DNA of 64,000 nucleotides, from the NCBI RefSeq assembly GCF_014655595.1, contig NZ_BNBL01000006.1, forward strand, positions 125,906 through 189,905, given 5' to 3'. A program made the position numbers and the translations under genes. Below, piece by piece: positions 10,004-17,759 of this stretch (within the stretch, counting starts at the first letter, position 1; each line of letters begins with the position of its first letter). A model generated the notes under the pieces. That model saw only the letters and a list, made by a program, of their open reading frames with translations. It made no database searches and had not been told where the DNA came from. The DNA comes from Streptomyces griseocarneus (GTDB lineage: Bacteria > Actinomycetota > Actinomycetes > Streptomycetales > Streptomycetaceae).

Positions 10004-10735
10004 ATGACGACGGCGCGAGGCGGGCGAGGGCGGCAGACTGGCAAGGCGGGCAAGGGAGGGAAGGCGCGCGACGCGGGGCCGGTGGCCAGGCTGCCGGAGG
10101 TGCGGCTGCCCGCCCTGCGGCCGTACGGGGGCGGGGAGCTCGAGCCCGAGGAGGACTACGACGGGCTCGACTTCTCGGACGCGGACTTCGCCGGCCAGAG
10201 CGGGAAGGGCGCGTATTTCGGCGACTGCGGGCTGTACCGCTGCGCGCTGGACGAGACCCTGCTGGGCCGGGCGCGGATGGTGGACTGCGTGCTGGACGGC
10301 GTGCGCGGCGTGGGCACGGACCTGTCGGAGGCGTCGCTGCGCGGCGTGGAGGTGCGCGATGCCCGGTTCGGCGGCGTGCAGCTGCACGGCGCGGTCCTGG
10401 AGCGGGTGCTCGTCAAGGGCGGCAAGATCGACTATCTGAACGCGCGCAAGGCCGTGCTCAAGGACGTCACCTTCGACGGCTGTGTGCTCTCCGAGGCCGA
10501 CTTCGGGGGTGCCCGGCTGGAGCGGGTGGTCTTCCGCGACTGCGTGCTGCGGCGGGTGGACTTCACGGGTACGCAGATGACGGACGTCGACCTGCGGACG
10601 GTCGCGGAGCTGGACATCGCGCGGGGCGTCGAGCGGCTGTCGGGGGCGATCGTCACCCCGTCCCAACTCCTCGATCTGGCCCCGGCGTTCGCGGCCGCGA
10701 TAGGCCTCCGGGTCGAGGCGCCGCCGGCGGACTGA
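10004..10735 (+). CDS. pentapeptide-repeat protein
   Basis: A 243-aa protein with a basic, low-complexity N-terminus (about residues 1-30) and then many five-residue repeats of the A(D/N)LXX type: LDFSDADFAG, DLSEASLRG, VEVRDARFGG, VQLHGAVLERV, CVLSEADFGGARLERVVF. These fold as a right-handed quadrilateral beta-helix. Family members include DNA-mimicking gyrase protectors (Qnr, MfpA), but many have no known role. The ATG at 10004 is chosen over an upstream ATG (9926) whose extra 26 residues are Arg/Gly filler. Function not assignable. Confidence 0.8.
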   Translation: MTTARGGRGRQTGKAGKGGKARDAGPVARLPEVRLPALRPYGGGELEPEEDYDGLDFSDADFAGQSGKGAYFGDCGLYRCALDETLLGRARMVDCVLDGVRGVGTDLSEASLRGVEVRDARFGGVQLHGAVLERVLVKGGKIDYLNARKAVLKDVTFDGCVLSEADFGGARLERVVFRDCVLRRVDFTGTQMTDVDLRTVAELDIARGVERLSGAIVTPSQLLDLAPAFAAAIGLRVEAPPAD

Positions 10736-10784
10736 CGCCGGCGGGGCCCGGACGGCCCGGTGCCGGCGCGCCCGGACGCCCGGG

Positions 10785-10846
10785 GTGCCGCCGTGGATGC
10801 CGCCGTGGGTGCCGCCACGAGATGTCGCCGTGGGTGCCCCCGTGGG
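10785..10846. repeat. imperfect 12-bp tandem repeat, five copies
   Basis: Five tandem units resembling GTGCCGCCGTGG (variants ATGCCGCCGTGG, GTGCCGCCACGA, GTGCCCCCGTGG) fill the space between the convergent pentapeptide-repeat gene and the next minus-strand gene. They are noncoding as far as I can see and likely arose by slippage. Confidence 0.7.
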
Positions 10847-10850
10847 TGGA

Positions 10851-11345
10851 TCACACCCGCGGGTAGCGGCTCTGCAGGTCCCAGATGACGGGGTTGTCGG
10901 CGAGGCCCTCGTGCATGTCGGCCAGGTCGGCGATCAGGTCCTGCAGGAAGTCGCGGGCCTCGCGGCGCAGCGCCCGGTGGTCGAAGGTGAGCGGGGGCTC
11001 GTCCGGTGCCCAGTCGGCGGTGACGTCCACCCAGCCGAAGCGGCGCTCGAAGACCAGGCAGTCGGTGGACTCGGTGAAGTCCAGCTCGGCGAACTGCGTG
11101 GTCGCCGAGCGACTGCCCCGGGGGTCCTGGTCGATCTTCTCGACGACGTCGCACAGGGCCCAGGCGAAGTCGAGCACCGGCACCCATCCCCAGGCTGTGG
11201 ACAGTTCCCGGTCCTCCTTGACGTCGGCGAGGTAGACGTCGCCGCAGAAGAGGTCGTGCCGCAGCGCGTGGACGTCCGCGGTGCGGTAGTCCGTCTGCGG
11301 GGGGTCGGGAAAGCGGCGGGAGAGGGAGTAGCCGAGGTCGATCAC
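10851..11345 (-). CDS. conserved hypothetical protein
   Basis: A 164-aa soluble acidic protein with no family I recognise. Start chosen at the GTG of VIDLGYSLSRRF (11345), because the upstream 19 codons overlap the terminator hairpin of the next gene and read as shadow. Features: many aromatic and acidic residues (TAWGWVPVLDFAWALCDVVEKI, CLVFERRFGWVDVTADWAPDEPP), no TM segment and no signal peptide. The final codons (NPVIWDLQSRYPRV) look like a conserved C-terminus. Probably a cytoplasmic Streptomyces-lineage protein. Confidence 0.65.
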   Translation of the reverse strand: MIDLGYSLSRRFPDPPQTDYRTADVHALRHDLFCGDVYLADVKEDRELSTAWGWVPVLDFAWALCDVVEKIDQDPRGSRSATTQFAELDFTESTDCLVFERRFGWVDVTADWAPDEPPLTFDHRALRREARDFLQDLIADLADMHEGLADNPVIWDLQSRYPRV

Positions 11346-11367
11346 GTCTCGATGGTACGTACGACAG

Positions 11368-11404
11368 CGGTGCCCCCGCTGCCACAGGGGCGGCGGGGGC
11401 ACCG
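11368..11404. terminator. hairpin terminator of the M4 metalloprotease gene
   Basis: The arms CGGTGCCCCCGC and GCGGGGGCACCG form a perfect 12-bp stem around a 13-nt loop, 22 bp past the end of the M4 peptidase gene on the minus strand. Confidence 0.7.
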
Positions 11405-11426
11405 GGTGCAGACCCGTAAGGGGGTG

Positions 11427-13043
11427 TTACTTCACGTTGATCGCGGTCCAGGTGTTGGCGACCGTCTTGTACTCGTTGCTGGTGGAGCCGTAGAGGTCCG
11501 CGGTCGCCTTGAGGGTGGCGGTGCGGGCGGCCTTGTAGTTGGTGGTGGAGGTGAAGTACGTGGTCAGGGCCTTGTACCAGATCTTGGTGGCCTTGTCGCG
11601 GCCGATACCCGTGATCTTGGAGTTGTTGTAGGTCGGGCTGTTGTAGCTCACGCCGCCCAGGACCTTGCTGCCGCTGCCCTCGGACAGCAGGTAGAAGAAG
11701 TGGTTGGCGGGGCCGGACGAGTAGTGGACGTCCACGCTGCCGAGCGACGAGGACCAGTAGTCGCGCGAGGAGCCGTCCTTGCTCGGCTTGTCCATGTAGC
11801 GCAGCGGGGTGCCGTCGCCGTTGATGTCGATCTTCTCGCCGATGAGGTAGTCGCCCGCGTCGGTCGAGTTGTTGGCGTAGAACTCGGCGGCGGTGCCGAA
11901 GATGTCCGAGGTGGCCTCGTTGAGGCCGCCGGACTCACCGCTGTAGCGCAGGTTGGCGGTGTGCGAGGTGACGCCGTGGCTCATCTCGTGGGCGGCCACG
12001 TCGAGCGAGGTCAGCGGGTTGGCGTTGTTCTCGCCGTCGCCGTACGTCATGCAGAAGCAGTCGTCGTCCCAGAAGGCGTTGACGTAGCCGTTGCCGTAGT
12101 GGACGCGGGAGTAGGCACCCTCGCCGTCGCCCTTGATGCCGGTGCGGCCGAGCACGTTCTTGTAGAAGTCCCAGGTGACGGCGGCACCGTAGTGCGCGTC
12201 GACGGCGGCCTTCTGGCGGCCCGCGCCCCAGACGTCGCTGGAGTTGGTGAAGAGCGCACCGGTGCCGGAGGTGCCCTGGTTCAGGTCGTACGTCTTGTGG
12301 CCGCCACGGGCGCCGTCGGTCAGCGTGTAGCTCGAGCCGGACTGCGTGGTGGTCAGCGGCACGGTGCCGCTGTAGGTGCTGGTGCCCGAGCCGGTGTGGA
12401 CGGTCTCGTTCTGGAACAGCTTCTTGCCGGTGGTGGCGTCGGTGATGACCTGCAGCTTGCTCGGCGTGCCGTCCTTCTGGACGCCGATGACGGTCGTCTC
12501 GTACGCGAGGACCGGCTTGCCCTGCGCGGCCCAGATGACCTTGCGCGCCTGGCCGGCGTCGGCCTTGGCGGTCTTCTGGTCGGCGGCGACGCCGAGCGCG
12601 CTCTTCTTCGCGGCGGAGGGCGCCAGCGAGGGGGTCGTGCTGGGCACGGCTATGTCGGCGTCGGTCGCCTTGGTGACGTCGCGGTCACCGTTCTTCTTCT
12701 GGTGCACGACCAGGTCGCCGCCGAGGACCGGCAGGCCCTCGTACGTGCGCTCGTAGCGCGTGTGCACCGTCCCGTCCGCGTCCTTGACGACGTCACGGAC
12801 GACCAGCTTCTCCTTGCCGCCGAGGCCGATCTTCGAGGCGATGGAGGAGGTCGAACCCTGAGCGTCCTTGATCGCGGCAGCCCGCTGCCCGGCGGAGAGC
12901 GCGAGCTGCTGCCCGCCGTTGCTCTTGTCGGCCGAGGCACTCGCCGAGCCCGTCTGCACGCCGATGACGACCATGGTGGCGGAGGCGACCAGAGCGGCGG
13001 CACGCAGGGAGTTCTTGCGGGAGGTGGCGGTCATGCTTCTCAA
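11427..13043 (-). CDS. secreted M4 (thermolysin-type) zinc metalloprotease
   Basis: A 538-aa prepro-enzyme. Residues 1 to about 37 form a Sec signal peptide (basic start, then AAALVASATMVVIGV, cleavage near SASA). Next is an FTP/PepSY propeptide (TRYERTYEGLPVLGGDLVVH; KVIWAAQGKPVLAYE), and from about residue 215 the catalytic domain. Zinc ligands are the two His of AHEMSHGV and the Glu of GGLNEATSD; the active-site Glu is in HEMSH, and the catalytic His lies in DVHYSSGPANHFFYLL. It degrades extracellular protein. Start: a TTG at 13043 has AGGAG six bases upstream, whereas the next ATG (13034) has no well-placed ribosome site. Confidence 0.93.
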   Translation of the reverse strand: MRSMTATSRKNSLRAAALVASATMVVIGVQTGSASASADKSNGGQQLALSAGQRAAAIKDAQGSTSSIASKIGLGGKEKLVVRDVVKDADGTVHTRYERTYEGLPVLGGDLVVHQKKNGDRDVTKATDADIAVPSTTPSLAPSAAKKSALGVAADQKTAKADAGQARKVIWAAQGKPVLAYETTVIGVQKDGTPSKLQVITDATTGKKLFQNETVHTGSGTSTYSGTVPLTTTQSGSSYTLTDGARGGHKTYDLNQGTSGTGALFTNSSDVWGAGRQKAAVDAHYGAAVTWDFYKNVLGRTGIKGDGEGAYSRVHYGNGYVNAFWDDDCFCMTYGDGENNANPLTSLDVAAHEMSHGVTSHTANLRYSGESGGLNEATSDIFGTAAEFYANNSTDAGDYLIGEKIDINGDGTPLRYMDKPSKDGSSRDYWSSSLGSVDVHYSSGPANHFFYLLSEGSGSKVLGGVSYNSPTYNNSKITGIGRDKATKIWYKALTTYFTSTTNYKAARTATLKATADLYGSTSNEYKTVANTWTAINVK

Positions 13044-13348
13044 CTCAGTCTCCTATGAGGGGGGTTACGGGCAGCCGAGGAGTGAGGCCGCCCGCTGTTG
13101 CAGGAGTTGTGCAGGAGCGAATTGAGGAGAGAGTGCCATCGATTGGTGGACTTTGACAGGGGCGCAACAAGGAATTGACTTGCCGGTAACCGATGACCGG
13201 TGGATTGGGTCCGCTATGCGGTGAGTTGAGCAGAATCGAAGAGGTGTTCAACTGTTCGCCAGGGCGAGTTGGCCCTCTGGAAGCGATGCGGAAGGTATCC
13301 AGGCGCGCCGAAATGGCGCCGATGGGGCCGGAGTGAGAGGTGTGACGC
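13044..13348. other. 305-bp divergent promoter region
   Basis: Noncoding space between the metalloprotease (minus) and GNAT (plus) genes, noticeably richer in A/T than the flanking genes. It contains two TTGAC-type hexamers (TTGACA near 13156 and TTGACT near 13174) but no convincingly spaced -10 partner. No ORF or hairpin stands out. Confidence 0.5.
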
Positions 13349-14014
13349 GTGGAGATCAGGGTCTACCCGGAAGTGGAGGTTCCGAATCAATTCCGCACGC
13401 AGATTGCCGAATTGCGCGAGGAAGCATGGCCCGGCGCGGGCGGCGACGCCCATGATCCGCTGCTGCGGCCTGTGACGGTACTACTGGTAACACCTTCCGC
13501 GACAGGGGGTGCAGCGTGCGAGGTGGTGGCGGCGCTGGACGTCCTCACCAAGGACATCACCCACGCCGGACAGACCTACCGGGCCGCCGGACTGAGCGCG
13601 GTCGTCACGGCGACGGCACACCGGGGCAAGGGAAACGGGCGACAGCTCGTGGCTGCCGCCCGTGAGTTGATCGCGGGGAGCGGATCACTTCCGTCCGCCG
13701 CGCGGAGGGTGGACGTGGCGCGAGCGGACGTGTCGCCGGCGGATGTCGCGCAAGCGGACGTCGCACGGGCGGACGTAGCGCTCTTCACGTGCGACCGTCC
13801 GCTGCGGGGCTTCTACGAGAGCGCGGGGTGGGAGTGCCTGGACGGGACCGTCCTGATCGGCGGCACCCCGCACGACCCCTTCCCCAGCGACGGACCGGGC
13901 TTCGACAAGGTCACCATGGCCGGCTTCTTCACCGAGCGCGCGATGAGGCATGCGGCCGCGTTCCGGCACAGCCGCATCGCGCTCCACCCCGGCGAGATCG
14001 ACAGACTCTGGTGA
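13349..14014 (+). CDS. GNAT-fold acetyltransferase with an in-frame pentapeptide expansion
   Basis: A 221-aa GNAT-like protein. Acetyl-CoA motif A is SAVVTATAHRGKGNGRQLVAAARELI (about residues 84-109), with RGKGNG as the pyrophosphate loop, and the C-terminal GNAT strand appears as ALFTCDRPLRGFYESAGWECLD. Between them, residues about 122-144, is a DVxxA pentapeptide repeat not expected in the fold. The GTG start at 13349 gives a sensible N-terminus (MEIRVYPEVEVP). Divergent from the metalloprotease. Related to aminoglycoside 2'-N-acetyltransferase-like GNATs by layout; substrate unknown. Confidence 0.8.
   Translation: MEIRVYPEVEVPNQFRTQIAELREEAWPGAGGDAHDPLLRPVTVLLVTPSATGGAACEVVAALDVLTKDITHAGQTYRAAGLSAVVTATAHRGKGNGRQLVAAARELIAGSGSLPSAARRVDVARADVSPADVAQADVARADVALFTCDRPLRGFYESAGWECLDGTVLIGGTPHDPFPSDGPGFDKVTMAGFFTERAMRHAAAFRHSRIALHPGEIDRLW
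13712..13780 (+). repeat. 15-bp tandem repeat inside the GNAT gene
   Basis: Four and a half 15-bp units (GACGTGGCGCGAGCG and variants) encode DVARA-DVSPA-DVAQA-DVARA-DVAL. Most third positions differ between units, so the array is not very recent. Confidence 0.85.
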
Positions 14015-14050
14015 GGCTCCGGTGAGGAAGGAGGCGGTGGCCGGGTCCGG

Positions 14051-14248
14051 TCAGGTTTCCTCCGGAACCTTTGGCTCAATCATGCAGTCCGGCCCCGGAT
14101 AGACCAGCTGTTCATGGCCGTCGGTGAACCTGACCAGGTACGGCGGTGCACCTTCCGTGCCGCGCACCTCCACGATCTCGCCCTGCCGATCCTTCAGTCC
14201 CACCGCTCGTGAATGGATATGGATCGTGTCCCCGACCGACGCGTGCAT
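14051..14248 (-). CDS. DUF1918 small protein
   Basis: A 65-aa SH3-like protein of the DUF1918 family, common and often multicopy in actinomycetes. The signature is complete: MHASVGDTIHIHSR, then DRQGEIVEVRG, then PPYLVRFTDGHEQLVYPGPD. Function unknown; the small barrel may bind nucleic acid or a partner protein. Convergent with the GNAT gene. Confidence 0.9.
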   Translation of the reverse strand: MHASVGDTIHIHSRAVGLKDRQGEIVEVRGTEGAPPYLVRFTDGHEQLVYPGPDCMIEPKVPEET

Positions 14249-14482
14249 GCGAACCTCCGACCACTCTCACGGCCATCAAGCTGGACCAGGAGGGACTACC
14301 CCGCACACCACCGCTGTCATCCCCCCGGCCGGATGCTTGCCTCGTTCGGACGAGGCATCGCACACGTTCCGAGGCTGAACAGAACGACGGCCCAGGCCCG
14401 CCCAAGGCGGTGCCGGAGCCGTCACGCGCCCCGCACCCACTGGCGCACCGGGCCGACGATCGGACTGATCCGGAAGAGTGGC

Positions 14483-14674
14483 CTAGCGCTGCTCGTCCGT
14501 GGGCGGACGGTCGGAGCCGAGCTGCTCGTTCATCTTCCGCTGAGCGGCGTCGACCTGGCTCTGGTACTTGTTCTGCGTCTTCGCGTCGAACGCGTCACCG
14601 GCCTTCTCCACGCCCTGCCTGGCCTGGTCCGGGTGGCCCTTGATCAGGCCCTTGAGCTTGTCGAGCATGGACAT
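14483..14674 (-). CDS. Rv0909/MT0933-like antitoxin-family protein (orphan)
   Basis: A 63-aa helical protein, MSMLDKLKGLIKGHPDQ then ARQGVEKAGDAFDAKTQNKY, matching the MT0933-type antitoxin family (type II, Rv0909-like). Start at 14674 because AGGAGG lies six bases upstream. No toxin gene adjoins it on either side, so it is either an orphan antitoxin or a relative with another role; Streptomyces carries many such solitary copies. 272 bp upstream hold nothing recognisable. Confidence 0.75.
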   Translation of the reverse strand: MSMLDKLKGLIKGHPDQARQGVEKAGDAFDAKTQNKYQSQVDAAQRKMNEQLGSDRPPTDEQR

Positions 14675-14811
14675 GATCGTCCTCCTTGAGGGAACGCCTG
14701 ACCTCCTCAGGATCGCTGCCATTCCGCCCGCCCGCATCCCAGGCCGGGGGCGCGCGGGAGCCCCCCGGGGGCGCGTGGCGCGCCCCCGGCGGAACGGACC
14801 GCGCGTCGGGG

Positions 14812-15426
14812 TCACCGACCCCTGAACCCGACCGCCTCGGCGAGCCTGCACCACCGGCGCCGGCAATACCGTTTGGGCGCGGGGGCTGGTGGCACTAGCG
14901 TGCGGTTCCTTGAAGCCGACGGGTTGTACGAGCGGGGGAGTGTCGAATGGACCGGCGCGAGCGGCGGGACCTGGAACGGGCGATCGCCGAGGGCATCAAA
15001 CGGTCCCAACGAGGTACCAAGAGCGAAATGAAGCACGCCGTCGCCGAGGGCATCAGGCAGTACGAGGCCCAGCGCGAGCGGGAGCACCGGGCGGCGACGC
15101 CGGCGCCGCCGAGGCGGAAGGACGACCCGCGGGACCGCAAGACCGTGGTCGAACGGATCGGCGACATCGTCATGGTCCTGTGGGTCGTGATCGTGGGCCT
15201 CGGCTACCTGCTGGCGGCCGCACCCTTCATCGCGATCGTCGGCTTCCTCGTGTACTGGCTCGTCTTCTGACCCGACGGCCTGCGGCAGGCCGGGTGGCCG
15301 CAGCGCGCCGTACTCGGTGAACCGCCGAGCGCCGCAGCGGTCGCACGTCGACGTCCCGCCGGTGTGCGTCCAGCCCGAAGCGTGACGGCAGTTGCGCATC
15401 ATGCGCCCCGTCGTATGCGCGGTCAT
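14812..15426 (-). CDS. zinc-ribbon-like small protein with missing stop; end uncertain
   Basis: The convincing part is 15275-15426: MTAHTTGRMMRNCRHASGWT..., with C-x-H and CDRCGARRFTEYGALRPPGLP, a Cys/His cluster resembling short Streptomyces zinc-finger proteins (DUF6255-like, from memory) that normally stop about here. Its ATG overlaps the TGA of the upstream gene (ATGA at 15423-15426), so it is translationally coupled. No stop occurs in frame until 14812, forcing about 150 further residues antisense to the membrane-protein gene. Either the natural stop was lost or the product has an acquired tail. Core confident, C-terminus not. Confidence 0.5.
   Translation of the reverse strand: MTAHTTGRMMRNCRHASGWTHTGGTSTCDRCGARRFTEYGALRPPGLPQAVGSEDEPVHEEADDRDEGCGRQQVAEAHDHDPQDHDDVADPFDHGLAVPRVVLPPRRRRRRRPVLPLALGLVLPDALGDGVLHFALGTSLGPFDALGDRPFQVPPLAPVHSTLPRSYNPSASRNRTLVPPAPAPKRYCRRRWCRLAEAVGFRGR
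14947..15270 (+). CDS. small membrane protein with charged N-terminal helix
   Basis: A 107-aa protein: a highly charged N-terminal half (MDRRERRDLERAIAEGIKRS; a second near-copy is EMKHAVAEGIRQYEAQRERE), then two closely spaced hydrophobic segments (IVMVLWVVIVGLGYLLAAAPFIAIVGFLVYWLVF) that end the protein. The two AIAEGI(K/R) helices look like an internal duplication. GGGGAG sits about 6 bp before the ATG. No family recognised. The minus-strand frame opposite stays open through this gene. Confidence 0.7.
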   Translation: MDRRERRDLERAIAEGIKRSQRGTKSEMKHAVAEGIRQYEAQREREHRAATPAPPRRKDDPRDRKTVVERIGDIVMVLWVVIVGLGYLLAAAPFIAIVGFLVYWLVF

Positions 15427-15761
15427 GAGGGGTTCCCGGTCGGGTGGGCCCTGCGCACGTGATTCCGTACGGCGACGGTCGCGGCGACGGCCTGTTCCCT
15501 GCTGCCCCCGTCCACCGCCTTCCGCTGTGCGGCCAGCAGCCTCGCGCACTCCTTGCAGCGGTACGCCACCCGCTCCTCCCGCGTCGCCAGCCGCAGCGCG
15601 TGCGGTGGCACCTCCCCCTCCCGGCCGCCACCGGGACGCCGTACCTGTACGTGGGGGCCGAGGGTGCCCATGACTTGGGCGAGCGTCGCGCTGCGGGTGT
15701 CGATGACGTACGTGCCGACGCGGTACGTCATTGTCTCCGGCGGGGTGGGGGTGTCCTGCAC
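15423..15761 (-). CDS. hypothetical protein with Cys/His zinc-finger-like motif
   Basis: A 112-aa protein: an N-terminal beta-rich part (MTYRVGTYVIDTRSATLAQVMG, LGPHVQVRRPGGGREGEVPP) and a C-terminal YRCKECARLLAAQ ... VRNHVRRAHP, a C-x2-C ... H-x4-H arrangement like a C2H2-type finger. GTG at 15761 with GAAGGGA five bases upstream. It ends in a TGA overlapping the ATG of the next small gene and points away from the Scr1-type regulator. A role linked to that regulatory cassette is inference from position only. Confidence 0.65.
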   Translation of the reverse strand: MQDTPTPPETMTYRVGTYVIDTRSATLAQVMGTLGPHVQVRRPGGGREGEVPPHALRLATREERVAYRCKECARLLAAQRKAVDGGSREQAVAATVAVRNHVRRAHPTGNPS

Positions 15762-15874
15762 GGCGTTCCCTTCGGGGTTTTCTCACTGGCTGTACAGAGA
15801 GCGTGACGGTGCGGGGCTAGGCTGCGGGAGGGGGTAAACGCCCGCAACGCGCCTGTTGCCATAGGGGGTACGCC

Positions 15875-16716
15875 GTGGCCAACGGTTCTGGTCGGTACGG
15901 TCAGGCCAAGGTCGGCTGGGAGTTCTTCGGCTCGGAGCTGAAGCGACGACGCGAGGCCGTCGGACTGTCACAACAGGCGCTGGGAAGACGGGTGTTCTGC
16001 TCGGGCACGTACATCGGGCAGTTCGAGACCGGGGTGCGAAAACCGCAGCTGGATGTCGCCGAGCGGATCGAGCTGAGCTGGGGACGGGCGGGTTCTTCGC
16101 GCGAATGTGCGAGGAACTCATCAACAGCACGACGAACGTCCACTACTTTGCGGACGCGGCCTACCTCGAGGGGATCGCCACCGAGATCCATGCGTACGCG
16201 CCGATGTTCGTGCCGGGAGTGCTGCAGACTGCGGCTTACGCGCGGGCGGTGTTCAAGGGTGGTTTTCCGCTGGCCCTGAATGACGACATCGACGCCTGGG
16301 TAGCTGCGCGGCTCGAGCGACAATGCATCGTCGCGCATCCAACAACGCCCTTGTTGTGGGCGGTCATCGACGAAAATGTGATCCGGCGCCCCACCGGCGG
16401 AGCTGCCGTGATGCGGGAGCAGTTGGAGCACCTGGCATCACTGGCACGCAGCGATCGCCTGGTCGTGCAGGTCCTGCCGTACAGTTCCGGTGCTCCTGTG
16501 CTCGGCGGGATGCTCAAGCTCATGACCTTTGACGACGCTCCGCCCGTCGCCTACTCGGAAGGCGCCATGAGCGGCAGCTTGATGGACGATCCCGCCCTCG
16601 TTGCCAAGCTGCAGCGTGCCTACGATTTCGCGAGGGCCGCCGCACTGCCGCGCGACTCCTCGCTGACCTTGATCGAAGCGGCTGCGGAGGAGTACGCGGA
16701 TGGCAACCGAGAATGA
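15875..16716 (+). pseudogene. frameshifted Scr1-family helix-turn-helix regulator
   Basis: Two overlapping frames hold one familiar protein. Frame 1 (GTG at 15875) encodes the HTH domain: LKRRREAVGLSQQALGRRV and TYIGQFETGVRKPQLDVAERI. The conserved continuation (GGFFARMCEELIN, then the DUF5753/Scr1 ligand domain with AYLEGIATEIHAYAPMFVPG and QVLPYSSGAPVLGG) is in another frame, running to 16716. The break is near 16065-16085, where GAGCTGAGCTG looks like a small duplication. It may be a real pseudogene, a programmed shift or a sequence error. The intact product would be about 280 aa, a WhiJ-type DNA-binding regulator. Confidence 0.8.
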
Positions 16717-16918
16717 TCCTGGCGTCTGGGTATGGCGCAAGAGCTCGTACAGCGGTCCCGGCGCCGGAGGCACCGACGACTGCCTCGAAGTCGCCGACAA
16801 CATACCCACCCTCGTCCCCGTCCGGGACAGCAAGCGCCCCCTCGGCCCCACCCTCACCATCGCCGCCCCCGCCTGGGCGGCCTTCGTCGCCGGCGTGAAG
16901 GCAACGGCGTTGGTCTGA
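16700..16918 (+). CDS. DUF397 protein, partner of the Scr1-type regulator
   Basis: A 72-aa DUF397 protein with the full signature: VWVWRKSSYSGPGAGGTDDC, LEVAD, VPVRDSKRPLGPTLTIAAPA, WAAFVAG. It overlaps the end of the preceding frameshifted HTH gene by 17 bp, the usual arrangement for WhiJ-like HTH/DUF397 pairs in streptomycetes, where the small protein is thought to modulate the regulator. The gene itself is intact although its partner is broken. Confidence 0.92.
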   Translation: MATENDPGVWVWRKSSYSGPGAGGTDDCLEVADNIPTLVPVRDSKRPLGPTLTIAAPAWAAFVAGVKATALV

Positions 16919-17029
16919 TCGTTTATGCCAGTACGGGAATAGGTCGCTGTTTCGTGGACCGGCCGCCCCTCGTGTCACTAGCGTCTGGCAGCAAGCGGTC
17001 TCGGCCAGAGGCCTGTGCGAGGAGGCTCC

Positions 17030-17242
17030 ATGGGGCGTCAGGAACTGACCCGGCTCACCGGCAGGTTGAACGGCCCGAACTGCGACGATGACGACTGTCC
17101 CAACGTCTACCGGGACGAGGCGGGCGGCAGTGTGATTGTCCAGGGGCGCCTCTACCGTGGCTTCGTGGTGCCCGAAGGCGAGGGGCTGGTCGAGATTCCC
17201 GAAGCGGTGTTGAGGGAGGCTGTCCGTGCTCTTGGATGGTGA
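17030..17242 (+). CDS. small acidic protein of the regulatory cassette
   Basis: A 70-aa protein beginning MGRQELTRLTGRLNGPNC, with a CDDDDCPNVYR acidic cysteine motif and a C-terminal EGLVEIPEAVLREAVRAL helix. ATG at 17030 with GGAGG centred seven bases upstream. Its stop overlaps the start of the DUF6879 gene by 17 bp, so translation is coupled. This type of small protein often precedes DUF6879 in Streptomyces; its function is unknown. Confidence 0.75.
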   Translation: MGRQELTRLTGRLNGPNCDDDDCPNVYRDEAGGSVIVQGRLYRGFVVPEGEGLVEIPEAVLREAVRALGW

Positions 17243-17759
17243 CGAGTGGCGGAAGGCCTTCGACGCCCACCAGCGGGAGGCCTGGCGTTTCGAGGCTCAG
17301 CCGGTCTACACCATGCCCCGCGAGGCGGAGAATGTCGCCAGGTTCCTGCGGGGGGAGCCGAAGCCTGACGACCACAACGCACGGTGGCACGAGCGGGTGC
17401 GCGGGTACGTGGCGTCGGGACGACGGATCGGCCGAGTGCGCATTGTGCGGCGGCCTCTCACCGACTATCAGCGGTACCAGTTCTCGTGGGGGATCCCCGG
17501 AAACATCCGGGCGGGAGAGGACATCCGGATCCTCGACGTCACGCGCGAGGATTACGGTCTGCCGCTGACCGCCACGGACTGGTGGATGTTCGACGAGTGC
17601 CGGGTTGTTCGCCTCAACTTCCGCTCTGACGGCACGCAGATCAATCGCGAGCTGGTGGCCGGTGATGTCTCCCCCTACCGCGAGTGGAAGCGCATAGCGC
17701 AGGCCCATTCCGTGCCGTTCGCAGAGTACGTGAAGACTGAGGGTGACATTCGAGCCTGA
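17226..17759 (+). CDS. DUF6879-like protein of the regulatory cassette
   Basis: A 177-aa protein with family features: N-terminal FDAHQREAWRFEAQPVYTMP, central GRRIGRVRIVRRPLTDYQRY and GEDIRILDV, and C-terminal DWWMFDECRVVRLNFRSDG. GTG start inside the previous gene; its end overlaps the next HTH gene by 17 bp. DUF6879 proteins regularly sit immediately upstream of Scr1-type HTH regulators and probably act with them. Biochemical role unknown. Confidence 0.85.
   Translation: MLLDGDEWRKAFDAHQREAWRFEAQPVYTMPREAENVARFLRGEPKPDDHNARWHERVRGYVASGRRIGRVRIVRRPLTDYQRYQFSWGIPGNIRAGEDIRILDVTREDYGLPLTATDWWMFDECRVVRLNFRSDGTQINRELVAGDVSPYREWKRIAQAHSVPFAEYVKTEGDIRA

Noticed and set aside
14483..14674. Toxin-antitoxin pair
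   Set aside because: Only the antitoxin-like protein is present; neither neighbour resembles a toxin.
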